Source of the DNA: UBA7672 sp965229115
Lineage (GTDB): Bacteria; Pseudomonadota; Alphaproteobacteria; Caulobacterales; Hyphomonadaceae
Length of the DNA: 64,000 nt
NCBI GenBank assembly: GCA_965229115.1
Contig: CBDDIR010000003.1
Location: forward strand, 248,001-312,000
Reading direction: 5' to 3'
Of this stretch, positions 32,866 through 45,903 are shown one piece after another. Both the position numbers and the translations under genes were made by a program. The notes below the pieces were generated by a model. That model worked only from the letters and a program-made list of their open reading frames with translations. It was not told the DNA's origin and made no database searches. How positions within the stretch are numbered: the first letter of the stretch is position 1; the number at the start of each line of letters is the position of its first letter.

Positions 32866-33976
32866 CCCACTCCTCACATACACCGGGATCGGATTCGACG
32901 TCGCGTCGGCTCAGGCGTTCAGCCTCGAAGGCGGTCGGAGACAGAGACCCCAGAGCCCAGACAGAAGCGCCACGCACCAGGGGCGACGCATCGTCCAGTC
33001 TCTGGATACACAAGTCGACGAGTCGCGTCTTGTCCGTTTTTTGCGATGCGTTTCCGATTGCGATCATGACATTCCGGATAAACCGGTCGCGGCCGATGCG
33101 CTTGATCGGAGAGCCTGCGAAAACCTCACGGAAACTGGCGTCGTCCAGTTGGGCGAGATCGGACAGCAGCGGCGCTGTAAGCTCCGCCCTGGGGTGAAAG
33201 GCCGCATCTCGCGCCGTGCTCGCAAACTTGTTCCAGGGGCAGACGGCCAAGCAGTCGTCACAGCCATAGATGCGATTACCCATGGCGCGGCGGAATTCGC
33301 GCGGGATGGGCGTTTTCGTTTCGATAGTGAGATAGGAAATGCAGCGTCGCGCATCGAGCTGATACGGCGCGGGGAACGCATTCGTCGGGCAGACGTCGAG
33401 GCACGCAGAGCACGATCCGCAGGTGTCATTGCCGGGATCATCTGGCTGCAGGTCTGCGTCGGTGAGCATGACGCCGAGGAAGAGCCAGGAGCCATGATCG
33501 CGGCTGACGAGGTTGGTGTGTTTGCCCTGCCAGCCGATGCCGGCGCGATGGGCCAGAGGCTTCTCCATGAGTGGAGCTGTATCGACGAAGACTTTCACGT
33601 CGTGGCCGAACTTCGTCGCGAAGGTCGAAGCGAGCTGTTTGAGTCGCCGCTTGATGAGGTCGTGATAGTCGACGTTCTGCGCATAGACGGAGATCGTCGC
33701 GTGTTCGGGGCGGGCAAGCGCTTCCAGCGGATTGTGGTTCGGGCCGTAGTTCAGGCCGACGACCAGAGCTGACTTAGCGGCAGGCCACATGGCGGTCGGG
33801 TGGCTGCGGCGGGCGAGGGTGTCCTCGATCCAGGCCATGTCGCCGTGGTGGCCGGCTGCTACGAATTCGGTCAGGCGGCTGCCAGCTTCCCAAGCAGCGT
33901 CCGCACGGGCGATCCGGGCGACGTCAAAGCCGACCTCGCGAGCAATTGCCTTTAGTTGATCCTCGACGCTGGACAT
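32849..33976 (-). CDS. queG: Epoxyqueuosine reductase
   Basis: 375 residues. The N-terminal domain has VDTAPLMEKPLAHRAGIGWQGKHTN, which binds cobalamin and substrate. Two 4Fe-4S motifs follow: CGSCSACLDVCPTNAF and CDDCLAVCPWNKF. A HEAT-like C-terminal segment (DASPLVRGASVWALGSL) ends the protein. It catalyses the last step of queuosine synthesis on tRNA. The ATG is at the 33976 end. Co-transcription with mtgA is indicated by the overlap. Confidence 0.96.
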   Translation of the reverse strand: MSSVEDQLKAIAREVGFDVARIARADAAWEAGSRLTEFVAAGHHGDMAWIEDTLARRSHPTAMWPAAKSALVVGLNYGPNHNPLEALARPEHATISVYAQNVDYHDLIKRRLKQLASTFATKFGHDVKVFVDTAPLMEKPLAHRAGIGWQGKHTNLVSRDHGSWLFLGVMLTDADLQPDDPGNDTCGSCSACLDVCPTNAFPAPYQLDARRCISYLTIETKTPIPREFRRAMGNRIYGCDDCLAVCPWNKFASTARDAAFHPRAELTAPLLSDLAQLDDASFREVFAGSPIKRIGRDRFIRNVMIAIGNASQKTDKTRLVDLCIQRLDDASPLVRGASVWALGSLSPTAFEAERLSRRDVESDPGVCEEWDAGPA

Positions 33977-34022
33977 TTGGCGGTGTTTATCATGCTCTTT
34001 GGATTGGGCTTTCTCTTTCGAC

Positions 34023-34037
34023 GCCTAAATTTTAGGC
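34023..34037. promoter_or_regulatory. Inverted repeat upstream of the Anbu cluster
   Basis: GCCTAAA (34023-34029) and TTTAGGC (34031-34037) are perfect reverse complements around one base, 76 bases before the ATP-grasp ATG. An operator for the downstream operon is possible; no regulator gene is adjacent. Confidence 0.4.
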
Positions 34038-34112
34038 AGGGATGCCTGCTGCCGGGAAGGCTCGGGGGGTATGCCTTCACAGGAGCCCGGGTCCGGCTAG
34101 GACTGGGACGGC

Positions 34113-35519
34113 ATGTACAACGAGATGTTCGCAGACGACCGGTCGGTCCGGGGCCCCTATGACAAGGTGGCCGAGTGGATACGCGCGGCAGGGGTGGATT
34201 TGCTGAAGCTTCGCCAAAGCGAGGCCGAGGCGATATTCCGCAAGATTGGCATCACCTTCGCGGTTTACGGCGAGGGCGGTGATCCCGAACGGCTGATCCC
34301 GTTCGATCTGATCCCCCGCGTTTTCGGGGCCAGCGAGTGGCGGAAGCTGTCGCGGGGCATCAAGCAGCGGTCGCGGGCGCTGAACGCCTTCCTCTATGAC
34401 GTGTACCACCGCGGAGAGATCCTGCGGGCCGGCATCATCCCGGAAGAGCTGGTCTATCAGAACGAGGCCTTCCTGCCGGACATGGTGGGCGTCGATCCGC
34501 CAGGCCGGGTCTATAGCCACATTGTTGGTGTCGATATTGTCCGCACCGATGGCGACAATTTCCAGGTGCTCGAGGATAACTGCCGCACGCCGTCGGGCGT
34601 GTCCTACATGCTCGAGAACCGCGAAATCATGATGCGGATGTTCCCCGAGCTGTTCCATGCCGGGATCGTCGAAAGCGTCGATAGCTATCCGAGCATGCTG
34701 AAGAAGACGCTCGAGGAAGTCGCCCCGATCAAGTGCGATGACGACCCCACTGTCGTGCTGCTGACGCCGGGTTCGCTGAACTCGGCCTACTACGAACACT
34801 CCTTCCTCGCCGACCTGATGGGTATCGAGCTGGTCGAGCCACAGGATCTGTTCGTCGATGGCGGGCTCTGCTGGATGCGCACCACGCGCGGCCCGCAGCG
34901 TGTGGATGTCATCTATCGCCGCATCGATGACACCTATATCGACCCGCTGGCGTTCAAGCCGGATTCGTTGCTCGGCGTGCCTGGCCTGTTCGACATCTAC
35001 CGTTCCGGCGGTGTGACGCTGTGCTCGGCGCCGGGGGCAGGGGTCGCGGACGACAAGGCGATCTACGTGTTCGTGCCGGACATGATCAAATTCTACCTCG
35101 GCGAAAAGCCGATCCTCGAGAACGTGCAGACCTGGCGCTGCGCGCAGCCCGATGACTGCAAATATGTGATCGAGAATCTCAAGGACCTGGTCGTGAAGCG
35201 CGTCCACGGCTCCGGTGGTTACGGCATGCTGATCGGCCCGCACGCGACCAAGAAGGAAGTCGAAGCCTTCCGCGCCAAGATCAAGGCCAACCCGTCCGAG
35301 TTCATCGCGCAACCCACGCTCGATCTCTCCACCGCGCCGATCCTTGGCGACGCCGGCATCGAGGACCGTCACGTCGATTTCCGTCCCTACTGTCTCGTCG
35401 GCAAGGACATCCGCCTGACGCCGGGCGGCCTCACACGCGTGGCGCTGAAGAAGGGCTCGCTGGTCGTGAACTCGTCGCAGGGCGGCGGGGTCAAGGACAC
35501 ATGGATCCTGGCGGATTGA
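34113..35519 (+). CDS. Circularly permuted ATP-grasp protein (Anbu cluster)
   Basis: 468 residues without signal or membrane segments. The segments KLSRGIKQRSRALNAFLYDVY, DNFQVLEDNCRTPSGVSYM and VVKRVHGSGGYGML are the hallmark of circularly permuted type 2 ATP-grasp proteins; the last is the glycine-rich nucleotide loop. Family members form amide bonds using ATP, and in Anbu-linked operons they are thought to make a small peptide or peptide tag. It is the first of four genes with gaps of 4, 6 and 51 bases, so one operon is likely. Confidence 0.95.
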   Translation: MYNEMFADDRSVRGPYDKVAEWIRAAGVDLLKLRQSEAEAIFRKIGITFAVYGEGGDPERLIPFDLIPRVFGASEWRKLSRGIKQRSRALNAFLYDVYHRGEILRAGIIPEELVYQNEAFLPDMVGVDPPGRVYSHIVGVDIVRTDGDNFQVLEDNCRTPSGVSYMLENREIMMRMFPELFHAGIVESVDSYPSMLKKTLEEVAPIKCDDDPTVVLLTPGSLNSAYYEHSFLADLMGIELVEPQDLFVDGGLCWMRTTRGPQRVDVIYRRIDDTYIDPLAFKPDSLLGVPGLFDIYRSGGVTLCSAPGAGVADDKAIYVFVPDMIKFYLGEKPILENVQTWRCAQPDDCKYVIENLKDLVVKRVHGSGGYGMLIGPHATKKEVEAFRAKIKANPSEFIAQPTLDLSTAPILGDAGIEDRHVDFRPYCLVGKDIRLTPGGLTRVALKKGSLVVNSSQGGGVKDTWILAD

Positions 35520-35523
35520 TGCG

Positions 35524-36453
35524 ATGCTGAGCCGTACCGCAGAAAACCTGTTCTGGATGGGCCGCTATATGGAGCGTGCGGATGCTACCGCGCGCCTCAT
35601 CGAGATGGGCTATCGCATGGCCATGCTTCCCGGCTCGAACGAGCGTGAAGAATGGCGTTCCGTCGCCGCAGCTTCCGGCTCCGCGTTCGACATTGCCGAA
35701 GGATCGAAGCTGACGGCCGGTTCGGTTGTGCAGCGCCTGCTGCTTGATCCCGACAACTCGTCGTCCATCCGCTCATGCCTCACCGCCGCGCGCGCAAACG
35801 GCCGCGCCATCCGCACGGCCCTGACGCAGGATATGTGGGAAGCGCTGAACGATGGCTGGCGTCAGCTCGGCCAGATGGACGCCGAGACCGCGCTCAAGAA
35901 CCTGCCATCCCTGCTGGAGTGGACGAAGAATCGTACCGCAGCTTTCCGCGGCGCATCCGAAATCTCGCTGCTGCGCAATGACGGCTATTATTTCCTGCGC
36001 ATGGGCGGGCTGATCGAGCGCGCCGACATGACGCTCCGGCTGCTCGATGTGAAATACTACGTCCTGCTGCCTGAGACCGACGTCGTCGGCGGCGGACGCG
36101 ACTATCACCAGTGGACCAGCGTGCTGCGCGCCACATCGGCATTGCGCGCTTATCATCACGTTTACAAAGGCGACTACACGCCTTGGGGCATTGCCGACTT
36201 CCTGATCCTCAACTCAACATTCCCGCGCTCGGTTTCGTACTGTTATCAGGCGATCAAGCGCTTCCTCGACGATATGAGCGAGCTCTATGGCGAGCGCAGC
36301 GAACCGCAGCAGATAGCGGCCGAAATGGTGGAGCGCCTGGGCAAGCTCGAGATTGAAGAGCTGTTCCAGAGCGGGCTTCACGACTTCATTTCCGACGCCA
36401 TCGGAACCACTCGCAACCTGTCCCACGAAATCAGTAAAGCGTATCACTTCTAG
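35524..36453 (+). CDS. Alpha-E domain protein (Anbu cluster)
   Basis: 309 residues of almost entirely alpha-helical sequence. The start MLSRTAENLFWMGRYMERAD and the later LNSTFPRSVSYC are signatures of the alpha-E family. The biochemical role is not established; it is consistently found with permuted ATP-grasp and transglutaminase-like proteins and may be a peptide-binding partner. The ATG follows the ATP-grasp stop by four bases. Confidence 0.94.
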   Translation: MLSRTAENLFWMGRYMERADATARLIEMGYRMAMLPGSNEREEWRSVAAASGSAFDIAEGSKLTAGSVVQRLLLDPDNSSSIRSCLTAARANGRAIRTALTQDMWEALNDGWRQLGQMDAETALKNLPSLLEWTKNRTAAFRGASEISLLRNDGYYFLRMGGLIERADMTLRLLDVKYYVLLPETDVVGGGRDYHQWTSVLRATSALRAYHHVYKGDYTPWGIADFLILNSTFPRSVSYCYQAIKRFLDDMSELYGERSEPQQIAAEMVERLGKLEIEELFQSGLHDFISDAIGTTRNLSHEISKAYHF

Positions 36454-36459
36454 GTCCTC

Positions 36460-37311
36460 ATGCGCCTCACCGTCCGCCACGCAACGACCTATGCCTATGA
36501 CCCGCCAGCTGATCGCTGCGCGCTGCGTCTGCGTTTGTATCCGCCGGGCTTTACCAGCCAGCGTGTTTTCGACTGGAAGGTCAGCGTGAATGGTAAAACC
36601 ATTCCCGCGCTGATGACGACGGCAACTGGTGACAAGGAATCGATCTGGACCAAAAGCGATGTCGGCGAGGAAGTGCTCGTGCTCGCGGAAGGCGAAGTCG
36701 AAGTCGATGATACGGCGGGCGTTGTGCGCGGTCTGCGTGAGACCGTGCGGCCGCAGGTGTTCATGCGCCCTACGCCGCTGACGGAAACCGACGACAGGAT
36801 AAACAAGCTCGCAGCGTCCGTCACCGCTGCGTCACCGCTCGACCGTATGCATGGCCTGTTCAACGCCGTCGCCGACGCGATTGAATACAAACCCGCCTCC
36901 ACAACCTCCACCACAACGGCCGCTCAGGCGCTGAAAGCCGGGCAGGGTGTTTGCCAGGATCACGCGCACGTCTTCATCAGTGCAGCGCGGGTGTTGCGGG
37001 TGCCTGCGCGCTATGTGGTTGGCTATCTGTTCGCGCCTGACACGAAGCTCACAGAAACGCACGCCTGGGCTGAAGCCTGGGTGCAGGATATCGGATGGGT
37101 TGGTTTTGACGCTGCGAATCGTCTCTGCCCAACAGATCACTATGTCCGGCTTGGTTGCGGGCTTGATGCTGCCGATGCAGCGCCGATCCGGGGAAATGTT
37201 TTCGGCAGCCGTCAGGAGCGACTTAGCGCCTCGGTCGACATTGGTCCGTCTAAAGGACAAAGTCAGTCCCAGAATCAGGGAGACGGGGTCCAGAACCAGA
37301 CGCAACAGTAG
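36460..37311 (+). CDS. Transglutaminase-like cysteine peptidase (Anbu cluster)
   Basis: 283 residues. An N-terminal beta domain (MRLTVRHATTYAYDPP) is followed by the transglutaminase-like core with Cys in GQGVCQDHAH, His in ETHAWAEAWV and Asp in GFDAANR. That is the complete catalytic triad. It could cleave or transfer amide bonds in the peptide made by the ATP-grasp protein. The C-terminal 35 residues are Gln/Ser-rich and probably disordered. It follows the alpha-E gene by six bases. Confidence 0.94.
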   Translation: MRLTVRHATTYAYDPPADRCALRLRLYPPGFTSQRVFDWKVSVNGKTIPALMTTATGDKESIWTKSDVGEEVLVLAEGEVEVDDTAGVVRGLRETVRPQVFMRPTPLTETDDRINKLAASVTAASPLDRMHGLFNAVADAIEYKPASTTSTTTAAQALKAGQGVCQDHAHVFISAARVLRVPARYVVGYLFAPDTKLTETHAWAEAWVQDIGWVGFDAANRLCPTDHYVRLGCGLDAADAAPIRGNVFGSRQERLSASVDIGPSKGQSQSQNQGDGVQNQTQQ

Positions 37312-37362
37312 CTGGTAACGGACTTCTGGGAACGCACGGGCGGCCGGGGAATTGGGACGGAT

Positions 37363-38097
37363 ATGACGTATTGCGTTGGCCTCAAACTCAAGGCTGGCCT
37401 CGTCCTGCTATCGGACACCCGCACCAATGCGGGCGTTGATAACATCGCGCGCTTCCGCAAGATGTTTCTGTTCGAGGAACCGGGCCAGCGCGTTGTCGCA
37501 CTGATGTGCGCGGGTAATCTCGGCATCACGCAGGGCGTAGTCACCAGCCTGACGCAAGCGGTAAAGCAGAGCCGTATCGATCCTGAAATCGAAAGCCTGA
37601 TGACGTGCGATACACTCTATCGCGCGGCGCAACTCGTCGGCGAAGCGATGCGCGAAGTTCAGAAGCGCGACCGTGCAGAGATCGAAGCGCAAGGCTCGGC
37701 AGCAGACGCGACCATCATCATGGCGGGCCAGCGGCGTGGCGGCGAACTGCGCCTGTTCCTGATCTACTCGGCAGGCAATTTCATCGAAGCAGGTGAAGAC
37801 ACGCCTTACATGCAGATTGGCGAGCACAAGTATGGCAAGCCGATCCTCGATCGCGTGATCCGTCCGGATACGACAATCGAAGAAGCGGTGAAGGCTGCTC
37901 TTGTCTCGATGGACTCAACCGTCCGCTCGAACCTGTCGGTCGGCCTGCCGCTCGACATGTGCATCATTCCTGCCAACGAGTTCCGCGCGCAAAGCCAGCG
38001 CATCGAAAGCGACCACAAGGAATTCCGCCAGATCAGCGACTCGTGGGCCGCCTCGCTCCGCGCCGCCTTCCACGCGCTTCCCGCAGTGAAGATCTAG
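37363..38097 (+). CDS. Anbu proteasome-like hydrolase
   Basis: 244 residues. After Met removal Thr2 is exposed as the N-terminal nucleophile (MTYCVGL). VLLSDTRTNAGVDNI and RKMFLFEEPG carry the conserved Asp and Lys of the active site. It is cytoplasmic and forms ring or helical assemblies in studied homologues. The natural substrate is unknown; the preceding ligase and transglutaminase genes suggest it acts on the product of this operon. Its stop overlaps the convergent next gene at CTAG. Confidence 0.95.
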   Translation: MTYCVGLKLKAGLVLLSDTRTNAGVDNIARFRKMFLFEEPGQRVVALMCAGNLGITQGVVTSLTQAVKQSRIDPEIESLMTCDTLYRAAQLVGEAMREVQKRDRAEIEAQGSAADATIIMAGQRRGGELRLFLIYSAGNFIEAGEDTPYMQIGEHKYGKPILDRVIRPDTTIEEAVKAALVSMDSTVRSNLSVGLPLDMCIIPANEFRAQSQRIESDHKEFRQISDSWAASLRAAFHALPAVKI

Positions 38098-38441
38098 CGG
38101 CTCGGTAACGTTCCTGCGCCGAACTTGGAGCGCCAGTAGTTGGCGCGCTCTTCCAGCAGCGTTTCCAGCTTGTGCGGATTGTCCTCGCTGAGCTCTTCAA
38201 GGATTTCGTAGGTGAACGTGTCTTCGCCGTGCGCCTTCCATGACGGATATATTTCCGTCACGCCGTGACCGCCGCCGGCCTTCAACTCGAACCAGATGCC
38301 GTTCTTGCGTTTGTCGAGCGAACGCGACCACGCGACCCAGGTTTCTCCAGTCGCGGCGCACTTCACGGCAAACACGCCGACGCTCGGTTTGCGTTCGGCA
38401 TATTGCTGCAGCAATTCCTTGCGGCGTGAATTGTCGACCAT
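38094..38441 (-). CDS. GIY-YIG-like small protein
   Basis: 115 residues. RKPSVGVFAVKCAATGETWVA resembles a degenerate GIY-YIG strand pair, and the later HGEDTFTYEILEELSED is the typical end of the domain in small alphaproteobacterial homologues. The canonical GIY/YIG residues are replaced, so nuclease activity is uncertain. A 33-bp palindrome containing TATAAT on this strand lies 10-42 bases upstream of the ATG, suggesting a tightly regulated, nearly leaderless promoter. Confidence 0.72.
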   Translation of the reverse strand: MVDNSRRKELLQQYAERKPSVGVFAVKCAATGETWVAWSRSLDKRKNGIWFELKAGGGHGVTEIYPSWKAHGEDTFTYEILEELSEDNPHKLETLLEERANYWRSKFGAGTLPSR

Positions 38442-38450
38442 CGGAGTATC

Positions 38451-38483
38451 CTTTTTATCCGGGTATTATACCCGGATAAAAAG
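38451..38483. promoter_or_regulatory. 33-bp perfect palindrome over the GIY-YIG-like gene promoter
   Basis: CTTTTTATCCGGGTA (38451-38465) and TACCCGGATAAAAAG (38469-38483) are perfect 15-base arms around three bases. On the minus strand the centre reads TATAAT, placed to serve as a -10 element for the gene starting at 38441. The 3' side of the stem is A-rich rather than T-rich on both strands, so it is not an intrinsic terminator. Confidence 0.7.
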
Positions 38484-38497
38484 AGCAAGCCCGAATG

Positions 38498-38890
38498 TCA
38501 TTCGCGTGGGCCCGGCCAATCGTCGCGTGCATTGGGATCAACGATCGGCATGTCCTGGCCATCGGCTGCGCGCACGGGAAGGGCAGACCAGTCAAAATCG
38601 TCGAGAGCCTTCAGGTTCACGCCGTAATGGTCGGGCATCGAACGCTTCTTGTGGAACGGATAGATGCTGCACTGTGTGCAGAAGTAATGCTTCGCGATGC
38701 GCGCGTTCCATTGATAGAGGCCGAGCTTGTCCTCGCCTTGCGTGATCTTCAGCTTGTCTTCGTGGACATTGGCCATCAGCGCGTTTTTCTTCGTGCAGAG
38801 GCTGCAATCGCATGTGTAAGCCTCGGGGATCGGCGCCTCGACTGTGAAGCGGACAGCGCCGCAATGGCAGGATCCGTGGTAGGTCGGCAT
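38498..38890 (-). CDS. GFA/CENP-V domain zinc protein
   Basis: 130 residues from the ATG at 38888-38890 (MPTYHGSCHCGAVRF). Zinc ligands appear in the family order: CHCG, CDCSLCTKK, and CTQCSIYPFHKKR. GFA-domain proteins include S-(hydroxymethyl)glutathione synthase-like and CENP-V-like members; most small ones have no assigned substrate. It is probably cytoplasmic and divergent from the membrane protein at 38984. Confidence 0.92.
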   Translation of the reverse strand: MPTYHGSCHCGAVRFTVEAPIPEAYTCDCSLCTKKNALMANVHEDKLKITQGEDKLGLYQWNARIAKHYFCTQCSIYPFHKKRSMPDHYGVNLKALDDFDWSALPVRAADGQDMPIVDPNARDDWPGPRE

Positions 38891-38983
38891 TGCAGGTTTC
38901 CTTCCCCGCGCGGCTTGGACTAGTCTTCCCCCGTTATCGGACCGGCGGCCCGCTAAGGGAACCGCCGAATGGGAGGACATCGG

Positions 38984-39310
38984 ATGGGACTGGATCTGGA
39001 TCTCGCCACGCTCGCCGGCATGGCTGGGCTCGGCGGAAGCGCCATCGCGGGCCTGACCGCGGCATTTTTCTTCAGGGGCCTGATCACGCGCGTGATCTCG
39101 CAGATCATCCTCACGACAATCCTGTCATTCGTCGGTTTCGTCGCGCTGTTCCATGCGCTGGGCTTCCAGATCATTCCGCCCAAACAGATCGCTGGCATCA
39201 ACATTCCGGGCCAGAGCAACTTCTCGGCGCAAAGTGCACCGGTTGCCGATCCGGCAGCAGAAGGCGGCTATACGATCAAGTCGCCCTGGTCGCGCGAGAA
39301 GCCAGAGTAA
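38984..39310 (+). CDS. Small membrane protein of unknown function
   Basis: 108 residues from the ATG at 38984, with GGGAGG seven bases upstream; an ATG 15 bases earlier lacks such a site. Two hydrophobic segments lie at about residues 8-32 and 38-62, the second containing the FVGFVALFHALGF stretch. The last 45 residues are polar. I do not recognise the family. It ends 5 bases before the convergent gltB stop. Confidence 0.7.
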   Translation: MGLDLDLATLAGMAGLGGSAIAGLTAAFFFRGLITRVISQIILTTILSFVGFVALFHALGFQIIPPKQIAGINIPGQSNFSAQSAPVADPAAEGGYTIKSPWSREKPE

Positions 39311-39315
39311 GGCGG

Positions 39316-43856
<4,541 letters not shown>

Positions 43857-43857
<1 letters not shown>

Positions 43858-44207
43858 CAGAAACGCTCCTCGCCGTGCTGGCGGTGTGGATCGGGGTAGT
43901 CGCGATAGAGTGCAGCCTGGAAGTTCTGCACCAGCGAATTAACGCCGTAGTGCGCGCCTTCGACGGGTTCATTGCGCGTGGAAGCCGCCGTGAAGGCGGC
44001 GTCAAGTTGCGCAAGATCACGCGTCTCGATCAGTATCTGGAACTCGCCAAGGCCCGGCATGCCAAGACCGAGCTTGCGGCGCAGCAGGCGCCAGCCCTCG
44101 ATCTTGCCGCCGGTTTTCAGTGCGCCGAGATAGCTGTCGAGCGCGGCGACGAACTGATGGTCGCGCACCCCGGGCTTCAGGTCGACGGAGATCTGGTAGA
44201 TATCCAT
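43857..44207 (-). CDS. Small conserved-looking protein between gltD and gltB
   Basis: 116 residues from the ATG at 44205-44207. The sequence MDIYQISVDLKPGVRDHQFV, then KLGLGMPGLGEFQILIETRD, then EPVEGAHYGVNSLVQNF reads as a compact alpha/beta protein with ferredoxin-like alternation of strands and helices. It has no Cys or obvious catalytic motif. It is 4 bases after gltD, and its stop shares one base with the gltB start, so translation of all three is coupled. A regulatory or assembly role for glutamate synthase is inferred from position only. Confidence 0.82.
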
Positions 44208-44211
44208 CGCG

Positions 44212-45663
44212 CTACTCCGCCGCGACGCGCGCGGCAGTCGCCTTGGCGCGGAGATAGGCGTCGATCGAGGCGGCTGCATCGCGGCCTTCCTTGATCGCCC
44301 ACACGACCAGCGATGCGCCACGCACGATGTCGCCTGCCGCGAACACGCCATCCATGGTCGTCATCATGGTGCGGTAATCGATCTTCACGCCGCCCCAGCG
44401 GTTCACGGCCAGCGAGCTTTCGGAGAAATGCTCTGGCAGGTCTTCCGGATCAAAGCCCAGAGCCTTGATCACCATGTCGGCTTTCACGTCGTAATCGCTG
44501 TCCGGAATTTCTTCCGGCGCCTGGCGGCCGGATGCATCCGGCGGCCCAAGGCGCATGCGAACAGCACGAACAGCTTTTGCGCCTGCGCCCTTCTTCTCAG
44601 TGACGGCGAGGGGGGCAGCGAGCCAGTCGAAGATCACGCCTTCTTCCTCGGCGTTCGCGACCTCGCGCTGCGAGCCCGGCATGTTGGCCCGGTCGCGGCG
44701 ATAGAGGCAGGTGACGGATTTCGCGCCCTGACGGATCGCCGTGCGCACGCAGTCCATGGCCGTATCGCCGCCGCCGATGACGACGACGTTCTTCTTGGCG
44801 GCGTTGTACTTCCCGCTGGTGTAGTCCTCGACCTCTTCGCCGAGGCCGATCTTGTTGGCCGTGATCAGATAATCGAGCGCCTTGTGCACGCCCTTGGCGG
44901 TATTGCCGGGCGTTGCGAGCTCGCGCGATTGATAGACGCCAGTGGCGACCAGGATCGCATCGTGTTTGCTGCGCAGTTCGGCGAACGAGATGTCCTTGCC
45001 GATATCGACGCCGAGCTTGAACTTCACGCCGCCATCGGCGAGGCGCTTGGTGCGGCGCTCGACGATCTCTTTCTCGAGCTTGAAGTTCGGAATGCCATAG
45101 ATCAGCAGGCCGCCCGCGCGGTCGTGGCGATCATAGACGGTGACTTTGTAGCCGGCAGAGCGAAGCTGGTCGGCGGCGGAGAGGCCTGCGGGGCCTGCGC
45201 CGATGATGCCGATCGACTGATTCAGTTCGCGCACCGGCTTGATCGGCTGCACCCAGCCTTTTTCCCAGGCCGTGTCGGTGATGTATTTCTCGACCGCGCC
45301 GATGGTCACGCTGCCATGGCCGGATTGCTCGATCACGCAGCCGCCTTCACACAGGCGGTCCTGCGGGCAGATGCGGCCGCAGACTTCCGGCATGTTCGAG
45401 GTGGCGGCGGAGAGTTCGTAGGCTTCCTCCAGCCGGCCGGTCGCCGTCAGCATCAGCCAGTCAGGGATGTTGTTACCGAGCGGGCAGTGGGTCTGGCAGA
45501 AGGGCACGCCGCACTGGCTGCAGCGCGAGGCCTGATCGTTGGCCTTGGCTGCGATGTAGTCGGCATAAATCTCGTGAAAATCGCCACGACGCTCCGCGGC
45601 TTCGCGCTTGTCAGGCGTTTCCTGCTCCACCGAGACGAAGCTGAGCATGCGCTGTTGAGCCAT
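44212..45663 (-). CDS. gltD: Glutamate synthase small subunit
   Basis: 483 residues. Two N-terminal 4Fe-4S motifs (CSQCGVPFCQTHCPLGNNIP and CGRICPQDRLCEGGC) precede an FAD-binding fold (GIIGAGPAGLSAADQLRSAG) and an NADPH-binding fold (VVIGGGDTAMDCVRTA). The protein passes electrons from NADPH to GltB. It is the first gene of the gltD-small-gltB operon. A perfect 14-bp palindrome lies 81-94 bases upstream of its start. Confidence 0.98.
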   Translation of the reverse strand: MAQQRMLSFVSVEQETPDKREAAERRGDFHEIYADYIAAKANDQASRCSQCGVPFCQTHCPLGNNIPDWLMLTATGRLEEAYELSAATSNMPEVCGRICPQDRLCEGGCVIEQSGHGSVTIGAVEKYITDTAWEKGWVQPIKPVRELNQSIGIIGAGPAGLSAADQLRSAGYKVTVYDRHDRAGGLLIYGIPNFKLEKEIVERRTKRLADGGVKFKLGVDIGKDISFAELRSKHDAILVATGVYQSRELATPGNTAKGVHKALDYLITANKIGLGEEVEDYTSGKYNAAKKNVVVIGGGDTAMDCVRTAIRQGAKSVTCLYRRDRANMPGSQREVANAEEEGVIFDWLAAPLAVTEKKGAGAKAVRAVRMRLGPPDASGRQAPEEIPDSDYDVKADMVIKALGFDPEDLPEHFSESSLAVNRWGGVKIDYRTMMTTMDGVFAAGDIVRGASLVVWAIKEGRDAAASIDAYLRAKATAARVAAE

Positions 45664-45743
45664 TTGGGAGCCCCATCGGATTGTCCGTGAGCGGCTTCAA
45701 TACGAGGGTTTTTCGCGAGCGCAACCCGGAATTGCGCGTATAC

Positions 45744-45757
45744 GAACCATATGGTTC
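45744..45757. promoter_or_regulatory. Perfect 14-bp palindrome GAACCATATGGTTC
   Basis: The site lies 81-94 bases upstream of gltD and about 147 bases upstream of uppP, in an AT-rich patch (TATATATGG follows). It has the size of a dimeric repressor operator. No regulator gene is adjacent. A second short palindrome GCGGTAACCGC is at 45839-45849. Confidence 0.5.
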
Positions 45758-45903
45758 TATATATGGATTATCCGCACAGCGGTCGGGCAGGGTGACTATC
45801 GATCAGGCGATATATAAGTACCAAATAAGACTTACGATTGCGGTAACCGCTTTTCCATGGGTCCGGGTACACAAGGGTCGACGATCGAGCGCGGCGGAGC
45901 GGC

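Noticed and set aside
38451..38483. Intrinsic terminator between the GFA and GIY-YIG-like genes
   Set aside because: The stem is followed by A-rich, not T-rich, sequence on both strands; a promoter/operator explains it better.
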